Positions 23,991-35,772 of a DNA stretch of 64,000 nt are shown here, in pieces. The notes under the pieces are model-generated. The model ran no database searches, was not told the origin of the DNA, and saw only the letters and a program-made list of their open reading frames with translations. Each line of letters begins with the position of its first letter. The first letter of the stretch is position 1. This DNA is from Otis tarda (taxonomy: Eukaryota > Chordata > Aves > Otidiformes > Otididae), in the NCBI GenBank assembly GCA_026413225.1, contig CM048553.1:25048501-25112500 (forward strand), given 5' to 3'. Made by a program: the position numbers and the translations under genes.

Positions 23991-26160
23991 GGATTGTATA
24001 CGATTATCAGGGCACAAGTAATATAAAATCTATGGCTCTGTATCTTCTAGATATAAAATCTATGCATCTGGTTCCATTTAACATTTTCTTAACTTTTGCT
24101 TTCCCTTAGTTGCCAAGGTTTTATGATTAGAAAACATTTTATTCTCAAAAGCCTTGCCCATGCTTTCACTGCCGTGTTTTTATGAACAAAGTGATAGAGG
24201 AGATAAATGGGGGCTCAGCTGTCCGTAGTTTAAGAAAAAAAGAAAAATGCAGTTTAAAACTTAACAATCAGGAAGAAAAACAGTAAGACAGATTATTATC
24301 TAGTGGTTGCTTTCATGAAGTGGTCTTCAAGGATAAATTTTTAAGGAAAAAAAATATTTTCTTTTCCCTCAATTGGTTCATTTGTTTTATGAAATAACAG
24401 TGCTCCCTTCTTCCCATCCACTTCAAATTCCATATATAACTCTACAAGTCAATTACATAGGTACAGACAATGCCTAGGAATCACAATCTGATGGTTTAGG
24501 TATAAGTTATGATGAATATGAAGACTGCAGTGAAGTCATAAAATCATTTAGTAGTCACAAAAACAAAATTGAAGTTACATCTTGTTTATTGAATTGCCAG
24601 AAATTACAGTATACCATGTTTTTACCTAAACAAAATTTCTATGTAGCCATATATTAAATATACAATTGGACTTTTAAATTAGCTACTCACTGCATTTTGT
24701 AATTCAGCCCTGGTGCTCAGATGGAATTCTAGTGTTGCACTCACCCCATCTAGCTGCAAACAGCAGAAAGGCCAATGAGACAAAGACTAAGAACTATCCT
24801 TATGAAAAGGAATGCAAATCTGATTTAACTGAAAGAATTCTGGTTTTGACAGAAATAAATGTTAAGACACTTTGAGTTGTGATTTTTCAGTATCAATTAC
24901 TGAAAGTATATTGTATTGTATTTCACTAATTCAGTTGTGGCCCTTCTGCACTTTACAGAAAATGCTGTCAAAAAAGCATTCCTAAAGGTGGACAGTCAAA
25001 CACTGAGAAGTTGAGAAATGTAGAAAGTAAAATTCTTTAGGGAACTTAACTCAGCCCTTTAGTATGCATGCACTATATTTCAAACTTTCATCAGTACAAT
25101 CATACACTATCTTCCCCTATAGAAAATCAAACCAAATACAGATCAACAACCTGTTCATCTCGGTTCTCATCTGCTTACACAGCAGCACTTCCCATCCCCT
25201 CTGTATGTCTGAGTCTCCTTGAGAACCACATAGTCCTTGCCCCTAGCACACAGAGGAAGGTTCCTCTGCCCATTTTAGTAAGACTTTTATTTCAAGAAAA
25301 TGCTACTTTCTAAGAAAGAATTCAATAGAGTTGCCCTTTCCTTTCCCTTCTCCTGTTTGTTCTCACTGCCACACAAAGGGAATGAATTAATACAGAGCAG
25401 GGGAGAAAGGAACAGAGAGCATAGCAGAAGACTCGAGAACAAGCATGGTTAGGATGCCTGCAGGAATAGGTCTTGACATGTACAAGGGGGTCAGGAGTAA
25501 CGGGCATGCTGGCAGTAAGCCAGGGTACAAAACAACTGTTTGTACAAACTAGTTATATATTTACTTCTGCCTAGTAAATGGTCATAAATAGTTTGCTGTG
25601 CTTTTTTAGCACATTATTGGTCATTTATAGATGGTAAAAAGAGTAAATCATCCACAGTGAAACAAAATACTAGGGAAAAAAAAATATAAGTGTGTTGACA
25701 TTTCTGTAGCAGAGATGTTCTCTTGTTTATTTCAAAATTGTGAGGGGAACATGAGAGAGCCCAGTAACAGCAGACAACTAATAGTTTTGAAATTATCCCA
25801 GCCAGTCCTAAAGGGCGTAATACAATCAATAATAATTTGACCATCTATCGAGCAAATTACAAAGTTTGCCACCAGTTTTGACCAAGTTCTTTCATAACTG
25901 TCTAATGCAATCATACATGTTACTAGTTACTGTCAAAGATAGGATGTGGGCTGGCTCTATTATAGAAAAACCTACACTCTTAAATTTGATGGAAATCCAG
26001 GCTTCATTGCACAGTTACATATTGGAACCAGAACCCAGAGCTTCACTAAGCTGTGTACATCAAGATATACAAATTAAAATATAATAAAGGGGGAAAGGTT
26101 CCTTTTCATTCCTTCATCTTTTCAATCCATCTTGTGTCGTGACAGTGGAAAGCTTCCTTA
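23991..26160. other. Intergenic sequence without recognised genes
   Basis: AT-rich, no supportable gene. All open frames are 81 codons or shorter without family content. Confidence 0.4.
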
Positions 26161-26679
26161 GGATCCAGTTCTGGAGTCCCCAACATAAGAAGGACATGGA
26201 CCAGTTGGAAAGGGTCCAGAGGAGGGCCACAAAGATGATCAGAGGGCTGGAGCACCTCTCATATGAGGACAGGCTGAGAGAGTTGGGGCTGTTCAGCCTG
26301 GAGAAGAGGAGGCTCCAGGGAGACCTGATAGCGGTCTTCCAATACCTCAAGGGGGCCTACAGGAAAGATGGGGAGAGGCTGTTCAGTAGGGCCTCTTGTG
26401 ATAGGACAAGGGGTAATGGGTTTAAATTAGAAGGAGGTAGGTTTAGATTAGATATTAGAAAAAAATTTTTTACAATGAGAGTTGTAGAGCACTGGAACAG
26501 GTTGCCCAGAGAGGTGGTGGATGCCCCATCCCTGGAAATGTTCAAGGCCAGGCTGGATGAGGCTCTGAGCAACCTGATCTAGTCAGGGATGTCCCTGCTT
26601 CTAGCAGGGGGGTTGGACTAGATGACCTTTGAAGGTCCCTTCCAACTCTAACCATTCTATGATTCTATGATTCTATGAT
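26161..26679 (+). mobile_element. Young CR1 LINE, 5'-truncated, 3' end complete
   Basis: About 520 bp of CR1 begins at sequence encoding [21 protein letters not shown]-like residues (the C-terminal part of the reverse-transcriptase ORF). The frame stays open to its TAG at 26580-26582 and the element ends in three ATTCTATG units. By eye it differs from the copy at 58866-59385 at about 8 of 520 positions, so the two belong to the same young subfamily. 5' truncation is the usual outcome of target-primed reverse transcription. It lies intergenic, about 19.8 kb upstream of AKAP9 exon 1, in the same orientation as that gene. Confidence 0.93.
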
Positions 26680-29600
26680 CCACAAAGGAAGTCTAAGGAA
26701 TCTGCTCCAATAACCTTTTAAATTACTATAATTCTGAAGTCTCTCTCTCACTGTTTAGTCCTCAGCTTAAGACAACTCAAAATAAAGCAACTAGTGTCAC
26801 AATTTGTCGCATCAGTGTAGCTCAAATTAACAGAAGAAATTCCAAAGATCCGGTTTCTACAGACGAATTTCAGTTAAGAAACTGTAAATATATTGTTTAA
26901 AATCACAATTAATTAAATAACAACCAATAATACTAAAAGTATTAACTTTTTTGTACTTTAAAGTTTCCCTTTGTGAAAGAACTGAGGTAACTTAATGGGC
27001 TACTGTGATTGGAAACCACCGAAAATTTCTTTAAAACTTTTGCTTTATAAATTTAAGATGGACCTCGTAGTTAACCAGGAGCTATCATGCCATCATATTT
27101 TCAAGAAAACAACCAGTCAGGAAGGAAGCTGAGTTTGGGGAATTCATTCAGAAACTTGATGTCAGAAAAAAAGAGCTTGCTGACAGTGAGAAAAAGCAGA
27201 GGCAAACTGTAGAAACCACATCTCAAGAAATTCCCTTATATGTAGTCTGGTGGTCTGCACAAGTGAGGGAGAGCAGAAAAGCAGGAAATCAGGGAAAAAG
27301 ATTAAGACTATAAACCAGCAACCTGTAATGAGTTCTATACAGAGCCTAGAGAGTAAATAAAACACCCACTGCTGTTCTTATAGCTTTGTGAAAGTTTCAC
27401 ATATAAGGAGATTAAAGAGCTGATAATTTTATTATACATTGTAATTTTTTTACAATCTGCAATTAGTTTCTGTGTTAATAATTGTAGTTGCAACACTGAG
27501 CCACCTTGGCTTACTTACACATACTGTGCCATGAAAGTCAGCTGAGTTGCTCCAGCCTGTATCAGAAGTTAATTTGTACTGTTGCTAATGAGCAGGGGTC
27601 TGTAACTGCCTCGTTGCTCCTGGTGTGTGAAAATCTCACACCATCCTACTCTCTCAACAGTGGTGATTTTGGCTTCAAACCAGTCCGGAAAATTCTTACT
27701 TCTACAAGCCCCATGCTAAACGAATCAATAGTGCACCCTGCATTTTCCCTTTTAAATGTGGATTTCAGAAGCTTAACAGGAAAATGTACCTCAACAGGAA
27801 CCACATCTTTTATCATTAATGATATTAGCTCTGTATTAGAACTGTATTCGTTCCTCATCCCATTCTCTCCCTGTTGCTTGTTTCCGTAATATACTGAGTC
27901 GTATCGAGTCAACTCAGGTTGTAAATTATTTGGGACAGTGGTCCCATTTTTGTGAAATACCTGCCCAGTTTTAGGAAGCTATATTAAAAATGAGAATCAG
28001 CATGAGTCTATCTAACAAAGCATACACCCAGTTCTCTCAGCTAAAGATGCCGTCGCTCCCTGGGAAGTCATTGAGACCTGCATAACTTGATTAAATTTGT
28101 CAGCAGTGAGCACCAAGAAGGTAAAATAATAGTTTGCAGCTTCTTGAATGGCTATAATAGAATTCCAGTTGGTGGCAGTTCTCCTCCTGTTCCGTGTTTC
28201 TTCAAAGTGAAACAACATTTTTAAAACAAATAATTTTAAGGGAGCATATGGCATATACAAAAATAAATGTCTAGGGTATCAAAAGCCTAAAGCAATTTTT
28301 ATTTTGACTGCCAAAGAAAGTTTTAAAATTTCTTTTTGGCTTTGCATACAAAAGAACCATTGTGAGGCTTTTAGCAGAACTTTCTCTGTCCCCCTTCATT
28401 TCAGAAAACTAGCATTAATAATTAGAAGTCTTTAAAAAAATACCATAAACATAGGATTTGCATGCCAATGTTTCAGCTCCATTAACATGAAACATTTGGA
28501 ATCCCTTTTGCGCTCAGACTTTTAGTCATCTGTAGCAGGAACCACTGAATAGTGTTTTGCTTGTTTCACCTGGCTGCCAGTATCTTAGCTAATCTAGAAC
28601 CTTTTTAACCCATTCCTTTGGACAGCAATTTGCAGGCAGGCTCCTTAAGGGAAGTGAGATCTGGATCTCTCCTGCTGTTGCAACTGCTTTTTCAAGGACC
28701 TGTCTCAGATAAGAAGGTTCTATCTTATCTTAAGATAAGGCTTATATTCTTTTCTAAGACTTATTTGCAAGTAATAACTTTTTTCACTTGCCATACTCTA
28801 TTTGGGTCTCCTTAAATTTTCTTTTTCTGATTTCAGACTGTGTCAGGGAGAAGCTGATTGTGCATTTATCTGACTGGAAATCCAGGACATTGCTTTTTAC
28901 CAGGATTCTACTCTCAATACCTTACAGCAATGGCTATGTGCTCAGTAAATCTATTATTTTGTAAAATGGAGATGTGTTGTTTCCTGACAAATTACCACGT
29001 CAGTTTTTACTTATCTTATTACTATGCTTTCTGATGTGGAAGAGGGAAGAAAAATGATAAGAAATTAACATTTCCCTTGAGAAGGAATCATTTAAGCACC
29101 ACTCATGCCTCTCTCTACAGTAAATTGGATCTTTCTGAATAGCTAAACGTATATCCAGGATCTTCTGGTAGCAGAGGGGATTTTTACTCCTATAGCTCAT
29201 GTCTACACACTTCCTGCCTATGAACACAACACTGAAGGCCTGAATGGACACAGGGACTGAATCTTTCTGCTCATCAAACTTCCTTGTCTGATGAAATGTT
29301 TCCTTCTATTCCTCATCAAATTTCCTTGTTTCGGTCAGTCCAAAAATGTCAGCATAGCACTGGCTAAAATAGGGCCTGTTCAGTACTTTGTCTCTATGTT
29401 CATAAAAAGCAGCTTTTCAATTACCGGATTTGTCTGATCTTGGATAGTTTTGCTAGTCATATTCACCTGTGGACAGTGCCTTTAGCATCTAGCATGATGC
29501 CTACTGGCATCATCTATTAAAAAAACACTTACTATGAAAACCATGCTCGCTACTGGGAGTCTCTATAGCCTTAAAACAATTGTATAGTACCTATTTGTGA

Positions 29601-29936
29601 TTAGTTCAGACATGACCTCCCACTATGTAGTGTAATGAAGCCAAGTCATTGACATTGTTATAGGATAGATCACCTTTTTAATTACCTCTGTTACTGGGCT
29701 CTCAGAGCATCAGGAATATAAGAAGCTTAGTAAATACTGAAAGGTTTACAAATAGGAATAAGTCCCAAGAGGAGCCCAGGTCAATGTCTGACGTATACTG
29801 AAAGCTAGGACACCTACTTAAAAGAAACAACCAAAATATAACAAGTGTTTCTGCCTTCAGCAGTCTCCCACAAAATGCATCAAACTCTGGCAGGATATTG
29901 AGGCCACCCTCACCTCTAAATTTATCAACACGTTTA
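26680..29936. other. Intergenic sequence without recognised genes
   Basis: Opposed open frames at 27506-27889 (+) and 27646-27912 (-) overlap each other and neither shows a domain I recognise. A minus-strand frame at 28012-28260 is likewise unrecognised. A cluster of GATA-type motifs including a 16-bp palindrome lies at 28706-28739. Confidence 0.4.
28706..28739. promoter_or_regulatory. Cluster of GATA-type motifs with a perfect palindrome
   Basis: AGATAAG occurs at 28707-28713 and TATCTTATCT begins at 28721. CTTATCTTAAGATAAG (28724-28739) is a perfect 16-bp palindrome made of two inverted WGATAR sites. At least four GATA-type sites fall within 34 bp. A regulatory role is inference only. Confidence 0.35.
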
Positions 29937-30181
29937 TAATTCGAGGGAGGTAGATTTAGATTGGATATTAGGAAAAAATTTCTTACAATGCAAGTTGTAG
30001 AACACTGGAACAGGTTGCCCCGAGAGGTGGTGGATGCCCCATCCCTGGAAACGTTCAAGGCCAGGCTGGATGAGGCTCTGAGCAACCTGATCTAGTCGAA
30101 AATGTCCCTGCTCCTTGCAGGGGGGTTGGACTAGATGACCTTTGAAGGTCCCTTCCAACCCTAACCATTCTATGATTCTAC
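29937..30181 (+). mobile_element. Short CR1 LINE 3' end
   Basis: About 240 bp of CR1 covers the last roughly 50 codons of the reverse-transcriptase ORF and the 3' UTR. It starts at the 'ggaggtagatttagattggatattagg' block and ends at the ATTCTATG repeat, of which about one and a half units remain. It differs from the two younger copies more often than they differ from each other (for example 'tcgaaaatg' for 'tcagggatg'), so it is somewhat older or of a sister subfamily. Confidence 0.9.
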
Positions 30182-32072
30182 CACAAAGGAAAGAGTAGGA
30201 TTCTCATTTCTGTTGAGAGAATTTTCTTTGTAAGGAAATTTCTAATAGTTTATACAGATTACAAATTCTAATGCAATTACCACTTTGGGAGCTCTGTGCC
30301 AACTCTCATCTTTCTCTCAATTCCAGCTCCAAAAGTTTTTTCAGGGAAAGACACAATGGCTGATCTAGACCAAATGGGTACCTTATATGTTAGATATTTT
30401 TCCAGGAACTATGTAATTCTTCATATTTCAGCGTATTCATAGCGTGTATATAATTCTTGAAAAACCCATCCACTAGGCAACTTATATTCTATGTGAGTTG
30501 TGTAATTTGCTTTATCTCATCTGTTCTCTAAGACCTGGAGATATCTTTTCTGCAACACCCATCTTTTACCAATAAATAACAATGTGGTTTTCTTTATTTA
30601 GAAGTGGCATATATGCACAAGTTCACAGAACCTCCTCAGTGGTACTCAGTCAAACACAGCTGCAGAAAAAAAAATCTACTCTATTTTTTAGCTTTTGGCT
30701 CAACAGGCTGGGAAGAACTCTAGTTTCATGGACAACTTCTATATAGATTTTATATAGAAGGACCCTCGAACTTCCAACATCTCTCCTAGTAAAAGTCTAG
30801 AATGTATTAAGCAGTTTGGCAACTCTTACAATCTAGTAAGAATTTCTGTCTTGCAAGCCAGTTATGCAACAGTTCTCCCTAGAGAGCATTTGATTACTTA
30901 TCTTTCACAGTAAGAAACACCTCTGTCAAATACTACATTGAGCTGACAAAATTTTGGCTGATTAACTTTCTTCACAACTCCAGAAAAAAAAAAAAATCAG
31001 TGCTATATCAAGTTCTTTTTCAAGCTGTTTTATGTAAGAAAGGAATTATTTTTTAAAGGTATATAACACATAGACAAAACACATCATGTTCCCATCATGT
31101 GTAGGCTTTTGCTCCGAATTGTCTGAGTCCAGATGTTTTCTTCAAATCTCTCTGCTTCAGAAATCGTGATAGAAAATTATCCGCCTCCTGAAATTTATTC
31201 TCAGTAGACAAGCAACACTGCCGCTCACCAGCTCTGCCTGTCTGGTTTTGGCCTTCCTGGCTGTAATATAGGCAAAGTATTCTGCAAGAAAAGAAGAGGG
31301 TTTTTATTGTTCTTTTAATCCTTCTCCATGATTCTGAGACAAAGTGAGCTTAACAATCTAGGCCTATATAGATCCTTCTCATGATTTATGTTGTGGCTTC
31401 TTTAACAACCATACAATTCCTACTCTGTCACCACTTTCTCCCATATCATAGCATTTTTTCCTAAGATGTCCCACCAACATACTGCCATTCTTTGTTTCAG
31501 TACTTAAAATAGCTGTCATCCTACTAATATTGAAGAGTTTATATCTGTGCTTTCTATAGTCACACGGGGTAGAGAGGAGAGTAAGGAAATCTGTTCACTT
31601 TTCAAAATAATTTTTATTCTTCAGAGGAGGTGAGTTTTTTCCACAGAGAAAGTTCTATGATGATAAAATATAGTAGAAGAAGAGAAATAATCTGGGAGCT
31701 AGCATCCACCATTTACTACCTCTGATAGAAACTAAGAAAACTTAACAGAAAGAAGAACTAAAAAGCTTTACTAGTAAGAGTCCTATCAATTTAGTAGGGA
31801 AAGGTAAGAATCAAGAATGGGAACACTAAAAATATTTGGCTTTTCTGAAGACACTTTAAGTTAAGAAAAATACCTTATCCAGAACGTATTTTAAAAGAAA
31901 ATCTGCACAACGACAAAACAACCAATGTTTCTTATGTTCATCATATACAATTGCAAAGTTGCTTACATTCCCTATTAAGCTAATATTGATGGTTACACTG
32001 ACAAGACACACATTTTTCTGCATCTTACAAAGTTCAATTAAAAGACACTGCAATCAGAACAATTTTTTTTCA
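30182..32072. other. Intergenic sequence without recognised genes
   Basis: AT-rich DNA with no coding or repeat content I can name. Confidence 0.4.
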
Positions 32073-32545
32073 AAAGGGATCTTTAGAGATCATCTTATTC
32101 AATTTCCTGCTTACAGCATGCCAATTTCAAGGTTTGATTGGGCTGCACAGGGCCCTCCCTAGTTCAGATACTGAAAAGCTATAACGGTGATGACACCACA
32201 GTCTCTCGGGGCACTCTGTTGCAGTGCTTAGCCATTCTCATTCTTTATATCTAATTAGAAATTCTCTTGTTGGCTTCTGTTCTTTCACTATGTACCTCGG
32301 AGGAAGAGTCTGGCTCCATCTTCCTGTGATCCCTGTTTAGGAAGTAGAAGACTGCTGTTACCTAGGTTCCCCACCATTCTCCCTGTCCTTCTCCAGGCTA
32401 AACAAATGCAGTTCCCTTAGCGTTTCCTCCTTCAGGTGCTCCCTGAACATCTCAGTGGTCCTACAATGAACTCTCCATTTTATCAACATCTCAACTTCAT
32501 TCACAGACAGTCTCGAAACACAGTCATATTACCCGGACGGCTTGA
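32073..32545 (-). mobile_element. Old, diverged CR1 LINE 3' region, minus strand
   Basis: Read on the plus strand, 'gggatctttagagatcatcttattcaatttcctgc' is a decayed form of the reverse CR1 3' end 'gggaccttaaagatcatctagttccaacccc'. It is followed in order by 'cactctgttgcagtgcttagccattctc' (CR1 'cctgttccagtgcctcaccaccctc'), 'ctttatatctaattagaaattct' and 'ccctgtccttctccaggctaaacaaatgcagttccc'. The colinear series of blocks makes the call firm despite high divergence. It is clearly older than the plus-strand copies nearby and has no open frame. The far end near 32500-32560 is uncertain. Confidence 0.8.
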
Positions 32546-35445
32546 ACAGCATTCAGATGGCAAAATGAGGCAGGATATATGAGCATCTACAGAGAAACGT
32601 ATTTTGTCTTTATAATCAAAAGCATCTAAGGAGCAATCTTTTCTTACCAAGAAAGGTCATGACTGCTTTGAAACATACTATGAACTTCATATTTCATATG
32701 TACTGTAATTAGTTGGAATATAATATCCCATTAATTATTTCCCAAAGGACTCCACACTCTGATCTACTGCTAAGCTTCAAATACAATGAGCTTTACCCTT
32801 TCTAGCAACCAATGGTCAGTCATTTTTTTTCCATCTGAGAGCTACTATTGCTGTATTTTGCCTTAATAATTTTTTGCTTTCACATATACACTAATAAAAA
32901 AGAAGTTAGGATTTTTTGTTTTGTCCTCTTTATTACTTAAATAAGAACAAAATACATATTCCTTAATGGAAGTTTTGGGTTGGGGTGAATTATATACAAA
33001 ACTTGTAATTATTTGTAATTTATCATTTAATTAAATTATAACTTCTAATAACTAAGCCATCTTTCAAATCTATCTCCAATTATTGTCCTAATGATTTATT
33101 ATATTAATTCTCTCCCACTGGTAAAAAGGAAGTAATTGCTGTTCTACTCTAGCATGTTTCATTCCAACTTTTACTCCCTATAAATGTGTTATAGTTCTTC
33201 CGTTGGCAGCCAGAGAAATTCTCTATAAAAGCAGCATTTACTGCAGTTTCTCTCAGAGCCAAGGAATACATATGCAGCCTGACATTTTGGAGTATCTGTT
33301 TTCAAGCATTGATCTACAGTAGTTATTAGAGCTATGGCTCTTACTATTTTACACTGTCTTAAAAGTCCAGCTTATGCTAACTTTTCTTGGTAACTTTTAT
33401 GAGTTCACCATAAAGAAAAAATATGACATTGCAGAAAAATAAATGTTGAAATGGACAAAAAGTCTTCACACAGTCACTGTAGGTGTCTAGGATCTCCACA
33501 TTTTTAGTTACTGGAAAACAACACTAAGAGAAAGAAAACCAGTCTCATTAAACTACTGGAGGGCGTTCTTAACTGAATTATGCACCAACTGCAAATATCG
33601 ATTACCTTAGATTTTAAAAACAGGTAATTCTATTAATTCCTAAGGAATGTGCATCCATTTTCACTTATATCACCTGTCCCTTTAAATAGTAATAGCTAAA
33701 CAATAAAAAAATCCTATTTTTGCACTCTGATTTCCTGCTGTAAAGAAAGGTCAACTTTCTAATCATAACAGCTTTTGAACCAATGTTAAGAAAAAAATGA
33801 GACCAAAGTTCTTGCTAAAAGGCAAATACAACCTGCCTCAACATTTCTTCTCTACAGGGGTCATGATCAAGTCTTTCTGGCACCCCCATCCTGCCCCCTC
33901 CCTGCCCCAGGCATTCCCAACAAGAGGAAATAGTAAGAAAAACATAACTGTGGAAGAAAGGTAACAAAGAACAATGCCTTTCTTGTTAACTAGAAATTAA
34001 AATTACATCTAGAAAGATTAAATGTTCAATAACAAAAGTAAATTGAAAAACCCGTATACACACAAGTTACTGGATTAGATTTTGCCTGGATTTCTGTCCA
34101 AAGACAGGTGGTTTTAGCCTGTAGCCTAAAAATGAGGAGGAAACAAAGTAATAGAAACATACTTTTACTAAGACTAAGCAAAAAGATCAGTTGTGCGATC
34201 AGAAGACAACTGCATACATGCATGTACTTGAAGATCTTGTGATTTAGCAGTAGGAAAAAAAAATGCATCTGAAAAACAAAGTTACTCTTTTTTTCATACT
34301 TCGGGGCATCATGTTACTTTTTTGTTTGTGACAGGGACCTTCTTAAACTGTTTATCAAACTGCTCTTATCTCCCACAAAGACTTCTGTAGCATTTAATGA
34401 AACTAGTCCCAAGACACTGGGGCAACAGACCCACCTTACACCTCTTCCAGATATTTGTTACAGTCTGTGGCATCACCGATTCCATTCAAGTCCTCAGCAA
34501 AAGTGCACCAATAGTTATCTAGAGGTCCAGTACCTTCACATTCAACAAGTCAAGCATCAGAACTTTCTCCTGGCCACTGCAGAAAATTCCAGTACTAATG
34601 TCAGAACATTTGCTTGCAGTTGTTTATTTAGGAGCAAAGAAGAAATTAAAACTTTTTCAAAGCAATATAGAAAAGCCTCCTTTCAAAATGCTTTTAAATT
34701 ACAAATCTAGTCAAGGAATTCTCACACAATAGGTCCTCTACTCATGAGTAATAGCTATATGTGATAAATCAATGTGCAATGTTTTCAGTTTAGCCTGAAA
34801 CCTCCTTTTAATTAGAGCAAGATTGCCATTTCTATAAATTTCAGTTATAATCAAGCTTTTCCGCTTCTTTGATCCAGCTGCTTAATGTACTTGTACATAG
34901 AATATGAGTCTAGGTTTAATTAGATTTCTCACTGTATGAGGTGAAATATTTTATCACTAAAGCTTTTGAATGAAAGAAAAAGGTCTTGCAAATAGTCAAG
35001 AATAAGTCTATCCACATCTCTGTCAATACAATCAAGAGAAGACTGTTTCTCCTTGCTACCTGTAAGATTTCTTTCAATGTGCTCATTAGATACGTTTAAA
35101 ATATCAGCCACACAACCAGACAGAGGAGTCAACTGTTCTCAGTTGTTCGGTTTGAAAAATATCTAGAGAAACTCAATTCTAGCTGTCACCTACTTTCTGC
35201 TCCATAGGACGACTAAGACATTTCTAGAAATGGTCTTATTTAAAAAGCCATTTGGTTTTCACTGTGTACAGGTGACCTCATGAAGAAGGTACGTCATCTA
35301 CCAGTTCTAATGTGCTTGAAAGTATTTGTGGTGCTCTGTTCAGCTTGTCACAAGGATTTTTAGGTAAGAACCCAAGGAAACAAAAACAATAATCTTCTTT
35401 CTACACATTGTTGTTACTATCAGAATGAAGAAAGGATTCTAGGAT
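32546..35445. other. Intergenic sequence without recognised genes
   Basis: Strongly AT-rich with no CpG clusters. Open frames are all 80 codons or shorter and unremarkable. Confidence 0.4.
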
Positions 35446-35772
35446 TCCACTCGGTGGATAAGGAGTTGGCTGGATGGCCGCACTCAGAGAGTGGTGGTCA
35501 ACGGCTCGATGTCCAAGTGGAGATCGGTCATGAGTGGCGTCCCTCAGGGGTCCGTGTTGGGCCCGGCCCTGTTCAACATCTTTGTCGGTGACATGGACAC
35601 TGGAATAGAGTGCACCCTCAGCAAGTTCACCAATGACACCAAGCTGTGTGGTGCCGTCGACACGCTGGAAGGGAGGGATGCCATCCAGAGGGACCTTGAC
35701 AGGCTGGAGAAGTGGGCCCATGCCAACCTCATGAAGTTCAATCAGGCCAAGTGCAAGGTCCGACACCTGGCT
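35446..35772 (+). mobile_element. Internal CR1 LINE fragment lacking its 3' end
   Basis: This covers the reverse-transcriptase region beginning 'ccactcggtggataaggagttggctggatgg' and ending after 'gccaagtgcaaggtc'. It corresponds to about 58302-58630 of the fuller copy and is clearly the same family. The reading frame is open through the fragment, but the catalytic FADD motif reads FTND here, so the second catalytic aspartate is kept and the first is lost. Homology stops abruptly at about 35772, without the CR1 3' UTR or ATTCTATG tail, which is unusual because CR1 copies are normally truncated only at the 5' end. A later deletion or recombination is the likely cause. The 5' edge could be up to about 15 bp further left. 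Confidence 0.9.

Noticed and set aside
27506-27912. Opposed 127- and 88-codon open frames
   Set aside because: The two overlap on opposite strands and neither shows a known domain. Without expression evidence neither can be called.
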